From Bradyrhizobium sp. CB82 (GTDB lineage Bacteria > Pseudomonadota > Alphaproteobacteria > Rhizobiales > Xanthobacteraceae), in the NCBI RefSeq assembly GCF_029714405.1, contig NZ_CP121650.1, positions 6,143,001 to 6,207,000 on the forward strand: a stretch of DNA of 64,000 bases, in the 5' to 3' direction. A program made the translations under genes and the position numbers. Shown here one piece after another: positions 7,693 through 16,403 of the stretch (positions within the stretch are counted from its first letter, which is position 1; each line of letters opens with the position of its first letter). The notes beneath the pieces were generated by a model, which did not search any database, was not told where the DNA came from, and saw nothing but the letters and a program-made list of their open reading frames with translations.

Positions 7693-8913
7693 ATGTCCGA
7701 CGTCAGCCAGCCCGCCGCCCATCCGCCTGTCACCGATTGGCTCCACGACTTCGACCACACCGATCCGCGCTGGACGGAAGATCCCTTCCCGATCTGGGAC
7801 CAAATGCGTGCTGCAAGCCCGGTCGTGCACACCGAGCGCTTTCTCGGCTGCTATCTGCCGACGACCTATGAGGCGGTGCGGCAGATCGCCAACGACACCG
7901 AGAGCTTCTCCTCGCGCCGCATCATCGTTCGCGATGAGCGGCCCGAAGTCGCCAAGAATGCGGCGCCGCCGATCACCTCCGATCCGCCCGACCACAAGCC
8001 GGCCAAGCAATTGCTGCTGCCGCCGTTCACGCCAGATGCGATGAAGAGGCTCGAGCCGCGCGTCCGCGCCATCTGCAACGAGTTGATCGACGAATTCATC
8101 ACTGAGGGCAAGGTTGACGCAGCTGCGCGCTACACCAAGCACATCCCGGTGCGCGCGATCGCGCACATGCTCGGCATTCCCGAGAGCGACGGCGACCTCT
8201 TCATCAAATGGATCCACATGATCCTCGAGCTGAGTATCACGAACGAGATGATGCTGAAGCAGGCGGCCGAGGAGATGACCGACTATTTCGCCGGCCATGT
8301 CGAAGCGCGCAAAAGGAAGCCGGGCGACGACCTGATCTCCTATCTCCTCAACGCCCGTGACAAGAACGGGCAGCCGCTCGAGGACTCCCACATCTACGGC
8401 TCGCTGCGGCTGCTTCTGATCGCCGGCATCGACACTACCTGGAGCGCGATCGGCTCCTCGCTTTGGCACCTCGCGAAGACGCCCGCGGACCGCGAGCGCC
8501 TGATCGCCGAGCCCGAGTTGATGCCGATCGCGGTCGAGGAACTCTTGCGTGCCTATTCGCCGGTGACGATGGCGCGCGAGGTGGTGAAGGAGACGACCAT
8601 CTCCGGCTGTCCCGTCAAGCCGGGCAACATGGTGCTGCTCTCCTTTCCCGCTGCCAACCGCGACCCCAGAATGTTCCCCGATGCCGACAAGGTCGTGCTC
8701 GACCGCCGGGAGAACCGCCATGCCGCCTTCGGCCTCGGCATCCACCGCTGCGTCGGTTCCAACCTGGCGCGGATGGAGATGCAGGTTGCAATTGAAGAGT
8801 GGTTGAAGCGAATCCCGGACTTCCGGCTCGATCCGGCGGGCACCGTGACCTGGTCGCAAGGGACCGTGCGCGGTCCCCGCCAGTTGCCATTTCTGCTTGG
8901 AAAGGCCATGTAG
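7693..8913 (+). CDS. Cytochrome P450 (class I, soluble)
   Basis: Haem-thiolate monooxygenase of 406 residues without a membrane anchor, the usual bacterial size. The cysteine ligand is C353 in FGLGIHRCVGSNLARME; the I-helix shows LIAGIDTTWSAIGSS with the oxygen-activating acid-Thr pair; EELLRAYSP gives the K-helix ExxR. The start ATG is preceded by GAGGATCCAGAG. It lies 49 bases after the ferredoxin gene and 26 bases before an MFS carrier, suggesting a unit that imports and hydroxylates a small organic compound. The substrate is not evident; the I-helix sequence is similar in style to terpene- and aromatic-acid-oxidising P450s. Confidence 0.93.
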   Translation: MSDVSQPAAHPPVTDWLHDFDHTDPRWTEDPFPIWDQMRAASPVVHTERFLGCYLPTTYEAVRQIANDTESFSSRRIIVRDERPEVAKNAAPPITSDPPDHKPAKQLLLPPFTPDAMKRLEPRVRAICNELIDEFITEGKVDAAARYTKHIPVRAIAHMLGIPESDGDLFIKWIHMILELSITNEMMLKQAAEEMTDYFAGHVEARKRKPGDDLISYLLNARDKNGQPLEDSHIYGSLRLLLIAGIDTTWSAIGSSLWHLAKTPADRERLIAEPELMPIAVEELLRAYSPVTMAREVVKETTISGCPVKPGNMVLLSFPAANRDPRMFPDADKVVLDRRENRHAAFGLGIHRCVGSNLARMEMQVAIEEWLKRIPDFRLDPAGTVTWSQGTVRGPRQLPFLLGKAM

Positions 8914-8939
8914 CCTCCAGACAACCTGGGAGGCCGGTG

Positions 8940-10262
8940 ATGACAGACCAAGCAATCAAGCCGGCCTCCGAGCACTTCGACATTGCCGACGCCGAACGCC
9001 GGATCAAGGCGATCTTCATCGGCTCGATCGGCAATCTCGTCGAATGGTATGATTTCTACGCCTATACGGCGTTCGCGCTGTATTTCGCACCGGCGTTCTT
9101 CCCTGGCAACGATCCCGTCGTCCAGCAACTGAATGTCGCCGTCGTGTTCGCGGCGACCTTCCTGATGCGCCCCCTGGGCGGCTGGTTCTTCGGCTATCTC
9201 GCCGATCATTTCGGGCGTCGGATTTCGCTGACGCTCTCCGTCGTCTTCATGTGCTTCGGCTCGCTCATCATCGCGGTGACGCCGACCTATGCCTCGATCG
9301 GTCTTGCGGCCCCGGCCATCCTGGCGGTCGCGCGCGTGATCGAGGGCTTGAGTCTTGGCGGCGAATACGGCGCCAGCGCCACTTACTTGAGCGAGGTCGC
9401 CGATCCCCGGCATCGCGGCTTCTACTCGAGCTTTCAGTACGTCACCCTGATCGGCGGGCAGCTTACCGCGATCATCGTGCTGCTGCTGTTGCAAAAGGTG
9501 TTCCTCACGCCCGAGGAGCTGAAGGCCTGGGGCTGGCGCATTCCGTTTGCGATCGGTGCGATGCTGGCGATCTTCGCCGCGGTGATGCGGCGCGGCCTGC
9601 ATGAGACCGAGGCGTTCGAGGAAGCCAAGAAGGTGGTGAAGCCGACCGGCTCGATCGCCAATCTCCTGAAATATCCGCGCGAGCTGTTGCTGGTGGTGGG
9701 ACTGACCGCCGGCGGCACGGCCGCATTCTACACCTTCACCACCTACATGCAGACCTTCGTCAAACTCTCGGTCGGGCTGACCGAGGACCAGACCACCTTC
9801 GTGATCTTCGGCACGCTGATCTTCGCGACCATCCTGCAACCGATCTATGGTGCGATCTCCGACAAGATCGGACGCAAGCCGCTGCTGATCTTCTTCGGCC
9901 TCGCCGGCACGCTCGCGACCGTTCCATTGCTGGTGGCGCTGAAGGAGACGAAATCGTCCTTCATGGCGTTCGTGCTGATCTGCTGCGCCTGGCTGTTCGT
10001 CGCCGGCTACACCTCGATCAACGCGGTGGTGAAGGCCGAGCTGTTTCCGACCAATGTTCGCGCCCTCGGCGTGGGACTGCCCTATGCGATCACGGTGTCC
10101 TTGTTCGGCGGCACGGCACCGGCGATCGCGCTCTATTTCAAGTCCATCGGGCACGAGGACTGGTTCTACTACTATCTCAGCGGCATCATCTGCCTCTCGC
10201 TGATCATCTATGCTACGATGCGCGACACCAAGCATGCCTCCGCGATGCATCGTCACGAGTAG
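8940..10262 (+). CDS. MFS transporter, metabolite:H+ symporter (MHS) family
   Basis: Twelve-helix inner-membrane carrier of 440 residues. The N-terminal signature GNLVEWYDFYAYTAFALYFAPAFFP and the loop DHFGRRISLT, with RPLGGWFFGYLADHFGRR, place it in the MHS group (KgtP/ProP/ShiA relatives) that takes up carboxylates and related organic acids with protons. LGGEYGASATYLSEV in helix 5 supports this. The start at 8940 (MTDQAIK) has an AGGCCGGTG leader; a longer reading upstream overlaps the end of the P450 gene and is rejected. Clustered with P450 and ferredoxin genes, it probably imports the P450 substrate or another acid catabolised in the same pathway. Confidence 0.9.
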   Translation: MTDQAIKPASEHFDIADAERRIKAIFIGSIGNLVEWYDFYAYTAFALYFAPAFFPGNDPVVQQLNVAVVFAATFLMRPLGGWFFGYLADHFGRRISLTLSVVFMCFGSLIIAVTPTYASIGLAAPAILAVARVIEGLSLGGEYGASATYLSEVADPRHRGFYSSFQYVTLIGGQLTAIIVLLLLQKVFLTPEELKAWGWRIPFAIGAMLAIFAAVMRRGLHETEAFEEAKKVVKPTGSIANLLKYPRELLLVVGLTAGGTAAFYTFTTYMQTFVKLSVGLTEDQTTFVIFGTLIFATILQPIYGAISDKIGRKPLLIFFGLAGTLATVPLLVALKETKSSFMAFVLICCAWLFVAGYTSINAVVKAELFPTNVRALGVGLPYAITVSLFGGTAPAIALYFKSIGHEDWFYYYLSGIICLSLIIYATMRDTKHASAMHRHE

Positions 10263-10280
10263 ACATGTCACGAGTACATC

Positions 10281-10946
10281 ATGGCTGACGAGAACGAGCC
10301 GCCGCCCGAAAGCAAGCTGACGCGGACCAAGGAGAAATGGGCGCGCGAGGGCCGCTTCCTCACCGGCAGGATCACGCGCCCGGAAGACCAGCGCCTGCCG
10401 CCCGGGCAGCATCTGACCCGCGACTGGCCGGTGCTCGACCTCGGGCTGACGCCGTCGATCTCGCGTGAGCGCTGGCGGCTCGACGTCTACGGTGCGGTCG
10501 AGAACCCGGTGTTCTGGACGTTTACGGAATTCACGGCGCAGAAGCAGGCACAATTCACCTCCGACATCCATTGCGTGACGACCTGGTCACGTTACGACAA
10601 CAAGTGGGAGGGGCTTGCGACGCGCGAGCTGCTGGCGGCCTGCCAGCCGCGCGACGATGCGCGCTTCGTCGTGCTGCATTCCTATGACGGCTACACCACC
10701 AATCTGTCGCTGGAGGATTTCGCCACCGAAGACGCCCTGCTCGCCCATGGCTGGTCGGGCCGGCCGCTGACGGAAGAGCATGGCGGTCCGGTGCGGTTGG
10801 TTGTGCCGCATCTCTATTTCTGGAAGAGCGCCAAATGGCTCCAGGCGATCGAATTTCTGACCGAGGATGCTCCCGGTTATTGGGAAGTCCGCGGCTATCA
10901 TAACCGCGGCGATCCCTGGGCCGAAGAGCGCTATTCCGGCGATTGA
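10281..10946 (+). CDS. Sulfite oxidase-like molybdopterin-dependent oxidoreductase
   Basis: A 221-residue protein of the oxidoreductase molybdopterin-binding (sulfite oxidase/YedY fold) family. C98 in DIHCVTTWSR is the expected molybdenum ligand, and WTFTEF, NLSLEDF and HGGPVRLVVPHLYFWKSAKW are conserved patches of the fold. No signal peptide or Tat motif is visible, so unlike MsrP it seems cytoplasmic; it also lacks the C-terminal dimerisation domain of true sulfite oxidases. It begins 18 bases after the MFS gene, and a 10-bp hairpin follows its stop codon. The natural substrate of these short cytosolic members is not known. Confidence 0.82.
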   Translation: MADENEPPPESKLTRTKEKWAREGRFLTGRITRPEDQRLPPGQHLTRDWPVLDLGLTPSISRERWRLDVYGAVENPVFWTFTEFTAQKQAQFTSDIHCVTTWSRYDNKWEGLATRELLAACQPRDDARFVVLHSYDGYTTNLSLEDFATEDALLAHGWSGRPLTEEHGGPVRLVVPHLYFWKSAKWLQAIEFLTEDAPGYWEVRGYHNRGDPWAEERYSGD

Positions 10947-10969
10947 CACCTCTCCCACAGGGAGAGGTG
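10947..10969 (+). repeat. Perfect 10-bp intergenic hairpin
   Basis: CACCTCTCCC and GGGAGAGGTG, separated by ACA, begin at the base after the oxidoreductase stop codon. There is no T-run, so it is more likely a minimal remnant of the 'ctctccc' repeat family, or an mRNA-stabilising stem, than an intrinsic terminator. Confidence 0.6.
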
Positions 10970-10993
10970 GACATCAACAGCAAGAGGACGCCC

Positions 10994-12214
10994 ATGCCGA
11001 TGGAACGCTTCCAATTCACGGGCCAAGGCGGCCATCTGCTGGCGGCCGCGCTCGAGTTGCCGGACGGTGAGCCGGCGGCGTACGCGCTGTTTGCGCATTG
11101 CTTCACCTGCGGCAAGGACGTGCTGGCCGCGCGCCGCATCGCGGTCGCGCTCGCGGCCAAAGGCATCGCCGTGCTGCGCTTCGATTTCACCGGGCTTGGC
11201 TCCAGCGAAGGCGATTTCGCCAATTCGACATTTTCCTCTAACGTCGCCGATCTCGTGCACGCGGCCGACCATCTGCGCGCAACGCGCAATGCGCCGGCGA
11301 TCCTGGTCGGCCACAGCCTGGGCGGCGCCGCAATCCTGGCGGCGGCCGGAAAGATTCCGGAGGCCAAGGCGGTGGTGACGATCGCGGCGCCGTCGGACCC
11401 TGCGCACGTCACCGGACTGTTCAGGGAGCAACTCGACGACATCCGCACGCAGGGCGAGGTCGAGGTGTCGCTGGCGGGACGCCCCTTCCGCATCAGGCGC
11501 GAATTCCTCGACGACATCATCGAGCACGAGCTGATGAAGGACGTCACTGGCCTGCACAAGGCGCTGCTGGTGATGCATTCGCCGGTCGACGATACCGTCA
11601 GCATCGATAATGCGACGAAGATCTTCGTCGCTGCGAAACATCCCAAGAGCTTCGTCTCGCTCGACCACGCCGATCATCTGCTCAGCAAGGCGAGCGATGC
11701 CGTCTATGCCGCCGACGTCATCGCGGCCTGGGCGAGCCGCTATGTCGAAGCGGCAAGACCGGCGAAAGTGGCCGATCTCCCTGAGGCGCCGCGTCAGGTC
11801 GTGGTGCAGGAGACCCGCAAGAGCAAGTTCAACCAGATGATCTCCGTCGGACCGCACCGTCTGGTGGCCGACGAGCCGGTCGCAGCCGGTGGCGAGGATG
11901 CCGGCCCCGGCCCCTATGATTTCCTGCTTACGGCCCTCGGCGCCTGCACGTCCATGACCATGCGGCTCTATGCCGACCGCAAATCGCTGCCGCTCGATCG
12001 CGTCACCGTGACGCTGAAGCATTCCAAGATTTACGCGAAGGATTGCGAGGAATGCGAGACGCGCAACGGCATGCTCGACCAGATCGACCGCGCGATCGCG
12101 ATGGACGGCGCCCTCGACGCCGAGCAGCGCAAGAAGCTGATGGAGATCGCCGACAAGTGCCCGGTGCATCGCACGCTGACCTCGGAGATCAGGATCGTGA
12201 CGATAGCGGAGTAG
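10994..12214 (+). CDS. Alpha/beta hydrolase-OsmC fusion protein
   Basis: Two-domain protein of 406 residues. Residues 1-255 are an alpha/beta hydrolase with nucleophile S108 in VGHSLGG, an acid in VMHSPVDD and a histidine in DHADHLL. Residues from about 265 to the end are an OsmC/Ohr domain with the two redox cysteines C318 (GACTSM) and C389 (KCPVHR) that reduce organic peroxides. C36 and C39 (AHCFTCG) in the hydrolase part are also conserved in such fusions. The fusion is known from proteobacteria but its substrate is not. The start follows the hairpin and is an ATG with AAGAGGA upstream. It may process acyl or thiol hydroperoxides; neighbours of sulfur type (below and above) fit a thiol-related role. 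Confidence 0.88.
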   Translation: MPMERFQFTGQGGHLLAAALELPDGEPAAYALFAHCFTCGKDVLAARRIAVALAAKGIAVLRFDFTGLGSSEGDFANSTFSSNVADLVHAADHLRATRNAPAILVGHSLGGAAILAAAGKIPEAKAVVTIAAPSDPAHVTGLFREQLDDIRTQGEVEVSLAGRPFRIRREFLDDIIEHELMKDVTGLHKALLVMHSPVDDTVSIDNATKIFVAAKHPKSFVSLDHADHLLSKASDAVYAADVIAAWASRYVEAARPAKVADLPEAPRQVVVQETRKSKFNQMISVGPHRLVADEPVAAGGEDAGPGPYDFLLTALGACTSMTMRLYADRKSLPLDRVTVTLKHSKIYAKDCEECETRNGMLDQIDRAIAMDGALDAEQRKKLMEIADKCPVHRTLTSEIRIVTIAE

Positions 12215-12215
12215 C

Positions 12216-13301
12216 CTAAGCAGACGGAGAACCTGCTTCCGCCGCCGGCTTGAGCGGCTGCACCCGCAACGCGCCGCGCAGGGCTGCGATCGTGCCGAGC
12301 AGAATGCCGGCAACGGCAACGAACGAGGCCAGCGCCAGCGTCGAGAGGCCGGTGAGCCCCTGCCCGATCGAGCAGCCGAAGGCCATCACGCCGCCGATGC
12401 CCATCAGCGCCGCGCCACCCGCCGAGCGCAGCATGTGGCGCGGCGACGAATAGCCTTCGAGCTGGAAGCGACCCGTCGCAAGAGCCGTGACGAGGCTGCC
12501 GGCGAACACGCCGGCGACCGTGGCGATGCCGAAATTGAGCGTCAGGCCGGTCGAGAGCATGGCGTATTGCAGCGCGTCTGCGATCGGCGCGATGAAGGTC
12601 AGCGAGGTCACCGGCACCGGGTTGAAATCATCAGCGCCAAGGAAGCCGGTAACATACCAGCCGGCCGTGACCAGGAGACCGACCATGGCGCCTGCCGCAA
12701 TCTGGCCCGGCGAGCGGCGGAACGCCGCGTGCGCAAACGCAAACAGCGACAACCCGGTCGCGATCACCACAGCGGCGAGCGTGCGTGAGGCAGCATCGCC
12801 AAGGCCGAATGCCGAGAGCAGAGCGGGCAACGAATTCGCGCTCACGGCAGTCTGCGAGGCCTGCACCAGCGCGATGCGGGCCGGCGCGATCAGTCCTTTC
12901 AGCGTCATCTGTGCGGCAATGGCGAGGACGATCACGACGACGAAGGAGCGCAGATTGCCGCGGCCAAGCAGCACCAGCGCCCGCGAGCCGCAGCCATTCG
13001 ACAGCACCATGCCATAGCCGAACAGGAGCCCGCCAAGGAACAGCACCGGCGCCGAGAAAGCTTGTTGCAGATAGATCGACTTGCCGAGATCGACCGTGCC
13101 GCTTCCGGCGAGGAACTGGCTCGCGGCGATCGCGACCGCCATCGCCAGCGCGTAGGTGCGAACCAGCCGGCCGTCGCCGTCCGCGAGGAAGCCACGCATG
13201 CTGCTCATCAGGCAGAAGCCGCTGAGCAGGCCGACCGCGCCGTAGACGAGGCCAATGGCGAGGCCTGCGAGGATGACAAACTGGGCCGACGACTCCATCA
13301 T
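12216..13301 (-). CDS. YeeE/YedE family sulfur transport membrane protein
   Basis: Polytopic inner-membrane protein of 361 residues with two related halves. Family members such as TsuA import thiosulfate through a path lined by cysteines; here C30 (SGFCLMS), C104 (SNGCGSRALV) and C310 (AFGCSIGQGLTG) hold the expected places. The start codon overlaps the stop of the upstream gene (TAATG), implying translational coupling with the zinc-less alcohol-dehydrogenase-like gene. It converges on the OsmC fusion gene, with one base between the stops. Usual family partners (TusA-like protein, sulfurtransferase) are not adjacent, so the transported compound is assumed rather than shown. Confidence 0.85.
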   Translation of the reverse strand: MMESSAQFVILAGLAIGLVYGAVGLLSGFCLMSSMRGFLADGDGRLVRTYALAMAVAIAASQFLAGSGTVDLGKSIYLQQAFSAPVLFLGGLLFGYGMVLSNGCGSRALVLLGRGNLRSFVVVIVLAIAAQMTLKGLIAPARIALVQASQTAVSANSLPALLSAFGLGDAASRTLAAVVIATGLSLFAFAHAAFRRSPGQIAAGAMVGLLVTAGWYVTGFLGADDFNPVPVTSLTFIAPIADALQYAMLSTGLTLNFGIATVAGVFAGSLVTALATGRFQLEGYSSPRHMLRSAGGAALMGIGGVMAFGCSIGQGLTGLSTLALASFVAVAGILLGTIAALRGALRVQPLKPAAEAGSPSA

Positions 13302-14305
13302 TACGGCTTCAGGATCACGCGATCGCGCGAGGAACCCGCAACGGCGACATATGCCTCCTTGGCACGCTCGAGCGGATGGATCGCGGTGTCCTTGATCGGG
13401 AACGGTTTCAAATGCCCGCTGGCAAAGCCGGGACCGAGATCGCGCAGCACGGCGCCGGTCGCGGTCGACGACAGGCCGAGCGTGTCGATGCCGACGTAAG
13501 TATGCTGACCACGGTAAAATTCCAGAATGTTGAACTGCACGATACGGTCGACCGCCGCGATCAGGATCTGGCGGCCGCGCAAGGCCAGCGACTTGTGCGC
13601 GGCCTGGAAATAGGGATCGCCGACCGTGTTGAAGACGATGTCCGCTCCTTTGCCACCGGTCACTTCGCGCACGCGTACCGCAATGTCGATGGCAGAGGCG
13701 TCGATCACCTCGACGGGCGCGTTGGCGTGGCCTTCATAGGCTTCCGCCTTGCGCACCACGCCGATCACGCGCGCGCCCTGCCAGGTCGCGATCTGTACCG
13801 CGGCCTGGCCAACCTTGCCGTTCACGCCCATCACCAGCACAGTCTCACCCTGCTTCGGCAGGCCGGCGCGACGAAAACCTTCCATTGCGGTGACGAAGGG
13901 CACGCCGATGCCGGCGGCCTCCTCCCAGGACAGCGCCTTGGGCTTCTCGACCACGGCGTCGGCCTCGATCACGAGATGCGTGGCATGGGTGCCGTCGCGG
14001 CGGATGCCGAGATCGCCGGAGGATCCGAACACCTCGCGGCCGACCATCCCGGCCGGTCCGTCGATGATCACGCCGGCATAATCACGGCCCGGCGTGCGCG
14101 GGAACACGGAATAGGGCATCAAGCCGGTCGCGGCCTTCACGTCGGACGGATTGACGGCGGCGGCCTTCGCTTCGATCAGGACGTCGTTGGCGCCACGGGC
14201 GAGCGCGCAATGCTCGACGCGAGGCGCCAGCGCCGCAGCGTTTTCGGCCTTGGCATTGAGGCGCACGCAGCGCGCTTCGACGGTTTTGCTCTCGGCTGCT
14301 GACAT
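13301..14305 (-). CDS. Quinone oxidoreductase-like MDR family dehydrogenase
   Basis: NAD(P)H-dependent enzyme of the medium-chain dehydrogenase/reductase superfamily, 334 residues. The GroES-like N-terminal half contains AAAVNPSDVKAATG and PGRDYAGVI; the Rossmann half has VMGVNGKVGQAAVQIA for cofactor binding and GADIVFNTVGDPYFQ. The cysteine-rich structural zinc loop and the catalytic zinc ligands of alcohol dehydrogenases are absent, so it belongs with quinone oxidoreductases/zeta-crystallins. The ATG at 14305 (MSAAESK) is preferred to one 12 bases upstream. It is first in a two-gene unit with the YeeE/YedE gene. Confidence 0.85.
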   Translation of the reverse strand: MSAAESKTVEARCVRLNAKAENAAALAPRVEHCALARGANDVLIEAKAAAVNPSDVKAATGLMPYSVFPRTPGRDYAGVIIDGPAGMVGREVFGSSGDLGIRRDGTHATHLVIEADAVVEKPKALSWEEAAGIGVPFVTAMEGFRRAGLPKQGETVLVMGVNGKVGQAAVQIATWQGARVIGVVRKAEAYEGHANAPVEVIDASAIDIAVRVREVTGGKGADIVFNTVGDPYFQAAHKSLALRGRQILIAAVDRIVQFNILEFYRGQHTYVGIDTLGLSSTATGAVLRDLGPGFASGHLKPFPIKDTAIHPLERAKEAYVAVAGSSRDRVILKP

Positions 14306-14369
14306 CGAAAGACCCACGATTCCTCGCGGGCCTTGTCGCCTTTGCGGAGACCCAAGTCAACATGTCTCC

Positions 14370-14479
14370 CCTCATCCTGAGGAGCCGCGCAAGCGGCGTC
14401 TCGAAGGATGAAGGCCGCCTGCAGCAGCCGGGCCTTCATGGTTCGAGACGGCGCTAACGCGCCTCCTCACCATGAGGGG
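14370..14479. repeat. Palindromic intergenic repeat, copy 1 (cctcatcctgagg family)
   Basis: Begins cctcatcctgaggagccgcg and ends cgcgcctcctcaccatgagg, with gcggcgtctcgaaggatgaaggcc pairing over a loop to ggccttcatggttcgagacggcgc. The whole 110-base block is one long imperfect hairpin. Related copies occur at 18786, 21171 (reversed arms) and, split by an IS, at 23548/25082. Confidence 0.85.
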
Positions 14480-14485
14480 TGAGAG

Positions 14486-15817
14486 CTAATCCTTCGGTCG
14501 CTTGTCATAGAGGCGCTTGGCCTTGCCCAGCGATCGCTCCAGCGTGGCCGGCGCGACCGCCTTTACCTTGGCGGTGATGCCGATGGTGTTCTTGATGTGG
14601 GTCGAAATCCGCTCGGCGTGGTCGACGAGCCCGCGGCCGTCCCAGCTCTCGGGGCGCGCCTCGGCAATGATGGTCAGTTCGTCCATCCGGCCCTCGCGGG
14701 TCAGCTCCAGGATGAAGTGGCCGCCGCACCACTCCGCTGCGAGCAGCACCTCCTCGATCTGGGTCGGGAACAGGTTGACGCCACGCAGGATGATCATGTC
14801 GTCCGAACGCCCCGTCACCTTCTCCATCCGCCGCATGGCCGGACGCGCCGTGCCGGGCAAGAGCCGCGTGAGATCGCGCGTGCGATAGCGGATCACCGGG
14901 AAGGCTTCCTTGGTGAGCGAGGTGAACACAAGCTCACCCTTCTCGCCATCCGGGAGCACCGCGCCGGTCTCCGGATCGATCACCTCGGGATAGAAATGAT
15001 CTTCCCAGATGTGCAGGCCGTCCTTGGTCTCGATGCACTCCTGCGCGACGCCCGGGCCGATCACTTCGGACAGGCCGTAGATGTCGGTCGCATCCATGTC
15101 GAAGGCCTCTTCGATCTCGCCGCGCATCGCGTTGGTCCAGGGCTCGGCGCCAAAAATGCCGACCTTGAGCGAGCACTGGCGCGGATCGAGCTTCTGGCGC
15201 TTGAACTCGTCGAGGATCGCCAGCATGTAGCTCGGCGTCACCGTGATGATGTCGGGCCGGAAATCGTTGATGAGTTGCACCTGCCGCTCGGTCATGCCGC
15301 CGGAGATCGGCACCACGGTGCAGCCAAGCTTTTCCGCGCCGTAATGCACGCCGAGGCCGCCGGTGAAGAGGCCGTAACCATAGGCGTTGTGGATGATCAT
15401 GCCGGTGCGGCCTCCGGCGGCCCGGATCGAGCGCGCCATCACCTCCGACCACGTCTCGATGTCGCGTTGCGTGTATCCCACGACGATCGGCTTGCCCGTG
15501 GTGCCGGAGGAGGCATGCACACGTACCAGCTTTTCGCGCGGGACCGCGAACATGTTGAAGGGATAGTTGTCGCGCAGATCCGTCTTCACGGTGAACGGAA
15601 ACTTTGCGAGATCGGACAATTCGCGAAAGTCGGACGGATGCACGCCGGCCTTGTCGAAGGCTTTGCGATAGTGCGCGACATTGTCGTAGGCGTGCTTCAG
15701 TGACCAGCCCAGGCGCAGCGTCTGCAACGTCATGATCTCGTCGCGCGAGGCGCGCTCATGCGCATCCATCTCGGCACTATAGCCGTTGCCACCCGCCTTC
15801 AACCTGGTCCGAGCCAT
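14486..15817 (-). CDS. paaK: Phenylacetate-CoA ligase
   Basis: Adenylate-forming ligase that activates phenylacetate with CoA and ATP, the entry step of the paa pathway. The 443-residue length is standard. The phosphate-binding motif is HASSGTTGKPIVVGY near residue 100; IYGLSEVIGPGVAQEC and YRTRDLTRLL are the adenylate-binding motifs A5 and A7, and GRSDDMIILRGVNLFP the hinge motif. Catalytic lysine is near the end in SLGKAKRL. It ends the minus-strand paa run, 35 bases after paaI. A repeat lies directly beyond its stop. Confidence 0.95.
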   Translation of the reverse strand: MARTRLKAGGNGYSAEMDAHERASRDEIMTLQTLRLGWSLKHAYDNVAHYRKAFDKAGVHPSDFRELSDLAKFPFTVKTDLRDNYPFNMFAVPREKLVRVHASSGTTGKPIVVGYTQRDIETWSEVMARSIRAAGGRTGMIIHNAYGYGLFTGGLGVHYGAEKLGCTVVPISGGMTERQVQLINDFRPDIITVTPSYMLAILDEFKRQKLDPRQCSLKVGIFGAEPWTNAMRGEIEEAFDMDATDIYGLSEVIGPGVAQECIETKDGLHIWEDHFYPEVIDPETGAVLPDGEKGELVFTSLTKEAFPVIRYRTRDLTRLLPGTARPAMRRMEKVTGRSDDMIILRGVNLFPTQIEEVLLAAEWCGGHFILELTREGRMDELTIIAEARPESWDGRGLVDHAERISTHIKNTIGITAKVKAVAPATLERSLGKAKRLYDKRPKD

Positions 15818-15852
15818 CCTCGTTTCCCCGCATCATTTGTTTGTTCTTGTGT

Positions 15853-16302
15853 TCACTGATCCTGCGTCGGCAGCCACGTGCCGGGAATGACACGCGAATG
15901 CCCACGAAACTCGGCGATGACGGTGTCGCCGGCGGTGACGCGTACGTCGTAGATGCCAGAGCGGCCGCTGCGGGTGATCTCCCGCGCCGTTGCGACGAGA
16001 CGTTCGCCGAGCTTGCCCGGCTTGATGAAAGTGATATGCCCTTGCGCCGCGACCACGCGCTCATTGTGCGAGTTGCAGGCAAAGGCGAAAGCGGAATCGG
16101 CGAGCGTGAAGATGAAGCCGCCATGGGCAATGCGCTGGCCATTGACCATGTCCGGTCGCACCGTCATCGCCAGCGTCGCAAAGCCCGGACCGATCTCGAC
16201 GATTTCCATGCCGAGGCCTTTCGACGCGTCGTCCTCCGCCCACATCGCATCGGCGCAGGCGCGGGCGACGTCTTCCGGCGACAGGGCTGCTTTGACGTTC
16301 AC
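15853..16302 (-). CDS. paaI: Hydroxyphenylacetyl-CoA thioesterase PaaI
   Basis: Hot-dog fold thioesterase of 149 residues that releases CoA from ring-hydroxylated phenylacetyl-CoA, protecting the CoA pool when the pathway stalls. The fold signature is NGQRIAHGGFIFTLADSAFAFACN, where the HGG turn and the aspartate in LADSAF form the catalytic site of PaaI enzymes. HITFIKPGKLGERLVA is the second conserved strand pair. It lies between paaE and paaK, the order found in several alphaproteobacteria. Confidence 0.92.
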   Translation of the reverse strand: MNVKAALSPEDVARACADAMWAEDDASKGLGMEIVEIGPGFATLAMTVRPDMVNGQRIAHGGFIFTLADSAFAFACNSHNERVVAAQGHITFIKPGKLGERLVATAREITRSGRSGIYDVRVTAGDTVIAEFRGHSRVIPGTWLPTQDQ

Positions 16303-16403
16303 TCGCGTCTCCCAGCTGTTCTCTTTTGCGCGATGTTCTGCCGATCGCTCAAAACTGTCAAATCATGCGACGCATTTGCATCATCGGGTTCTGATGCGCC
16401 TGC

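Noticed and set aside
8553..10571. A 672-codon minus-strand frame opposite the P450 and MFS genes
   Set aside because: High-GC antisense frame made of charged, low-complexity sequence; the plus-strand genes have full motifs.
10947..10969. The 10-bp hairpin as an intrinsic terminator
   Set aside because: No T-tract follows on either strand.
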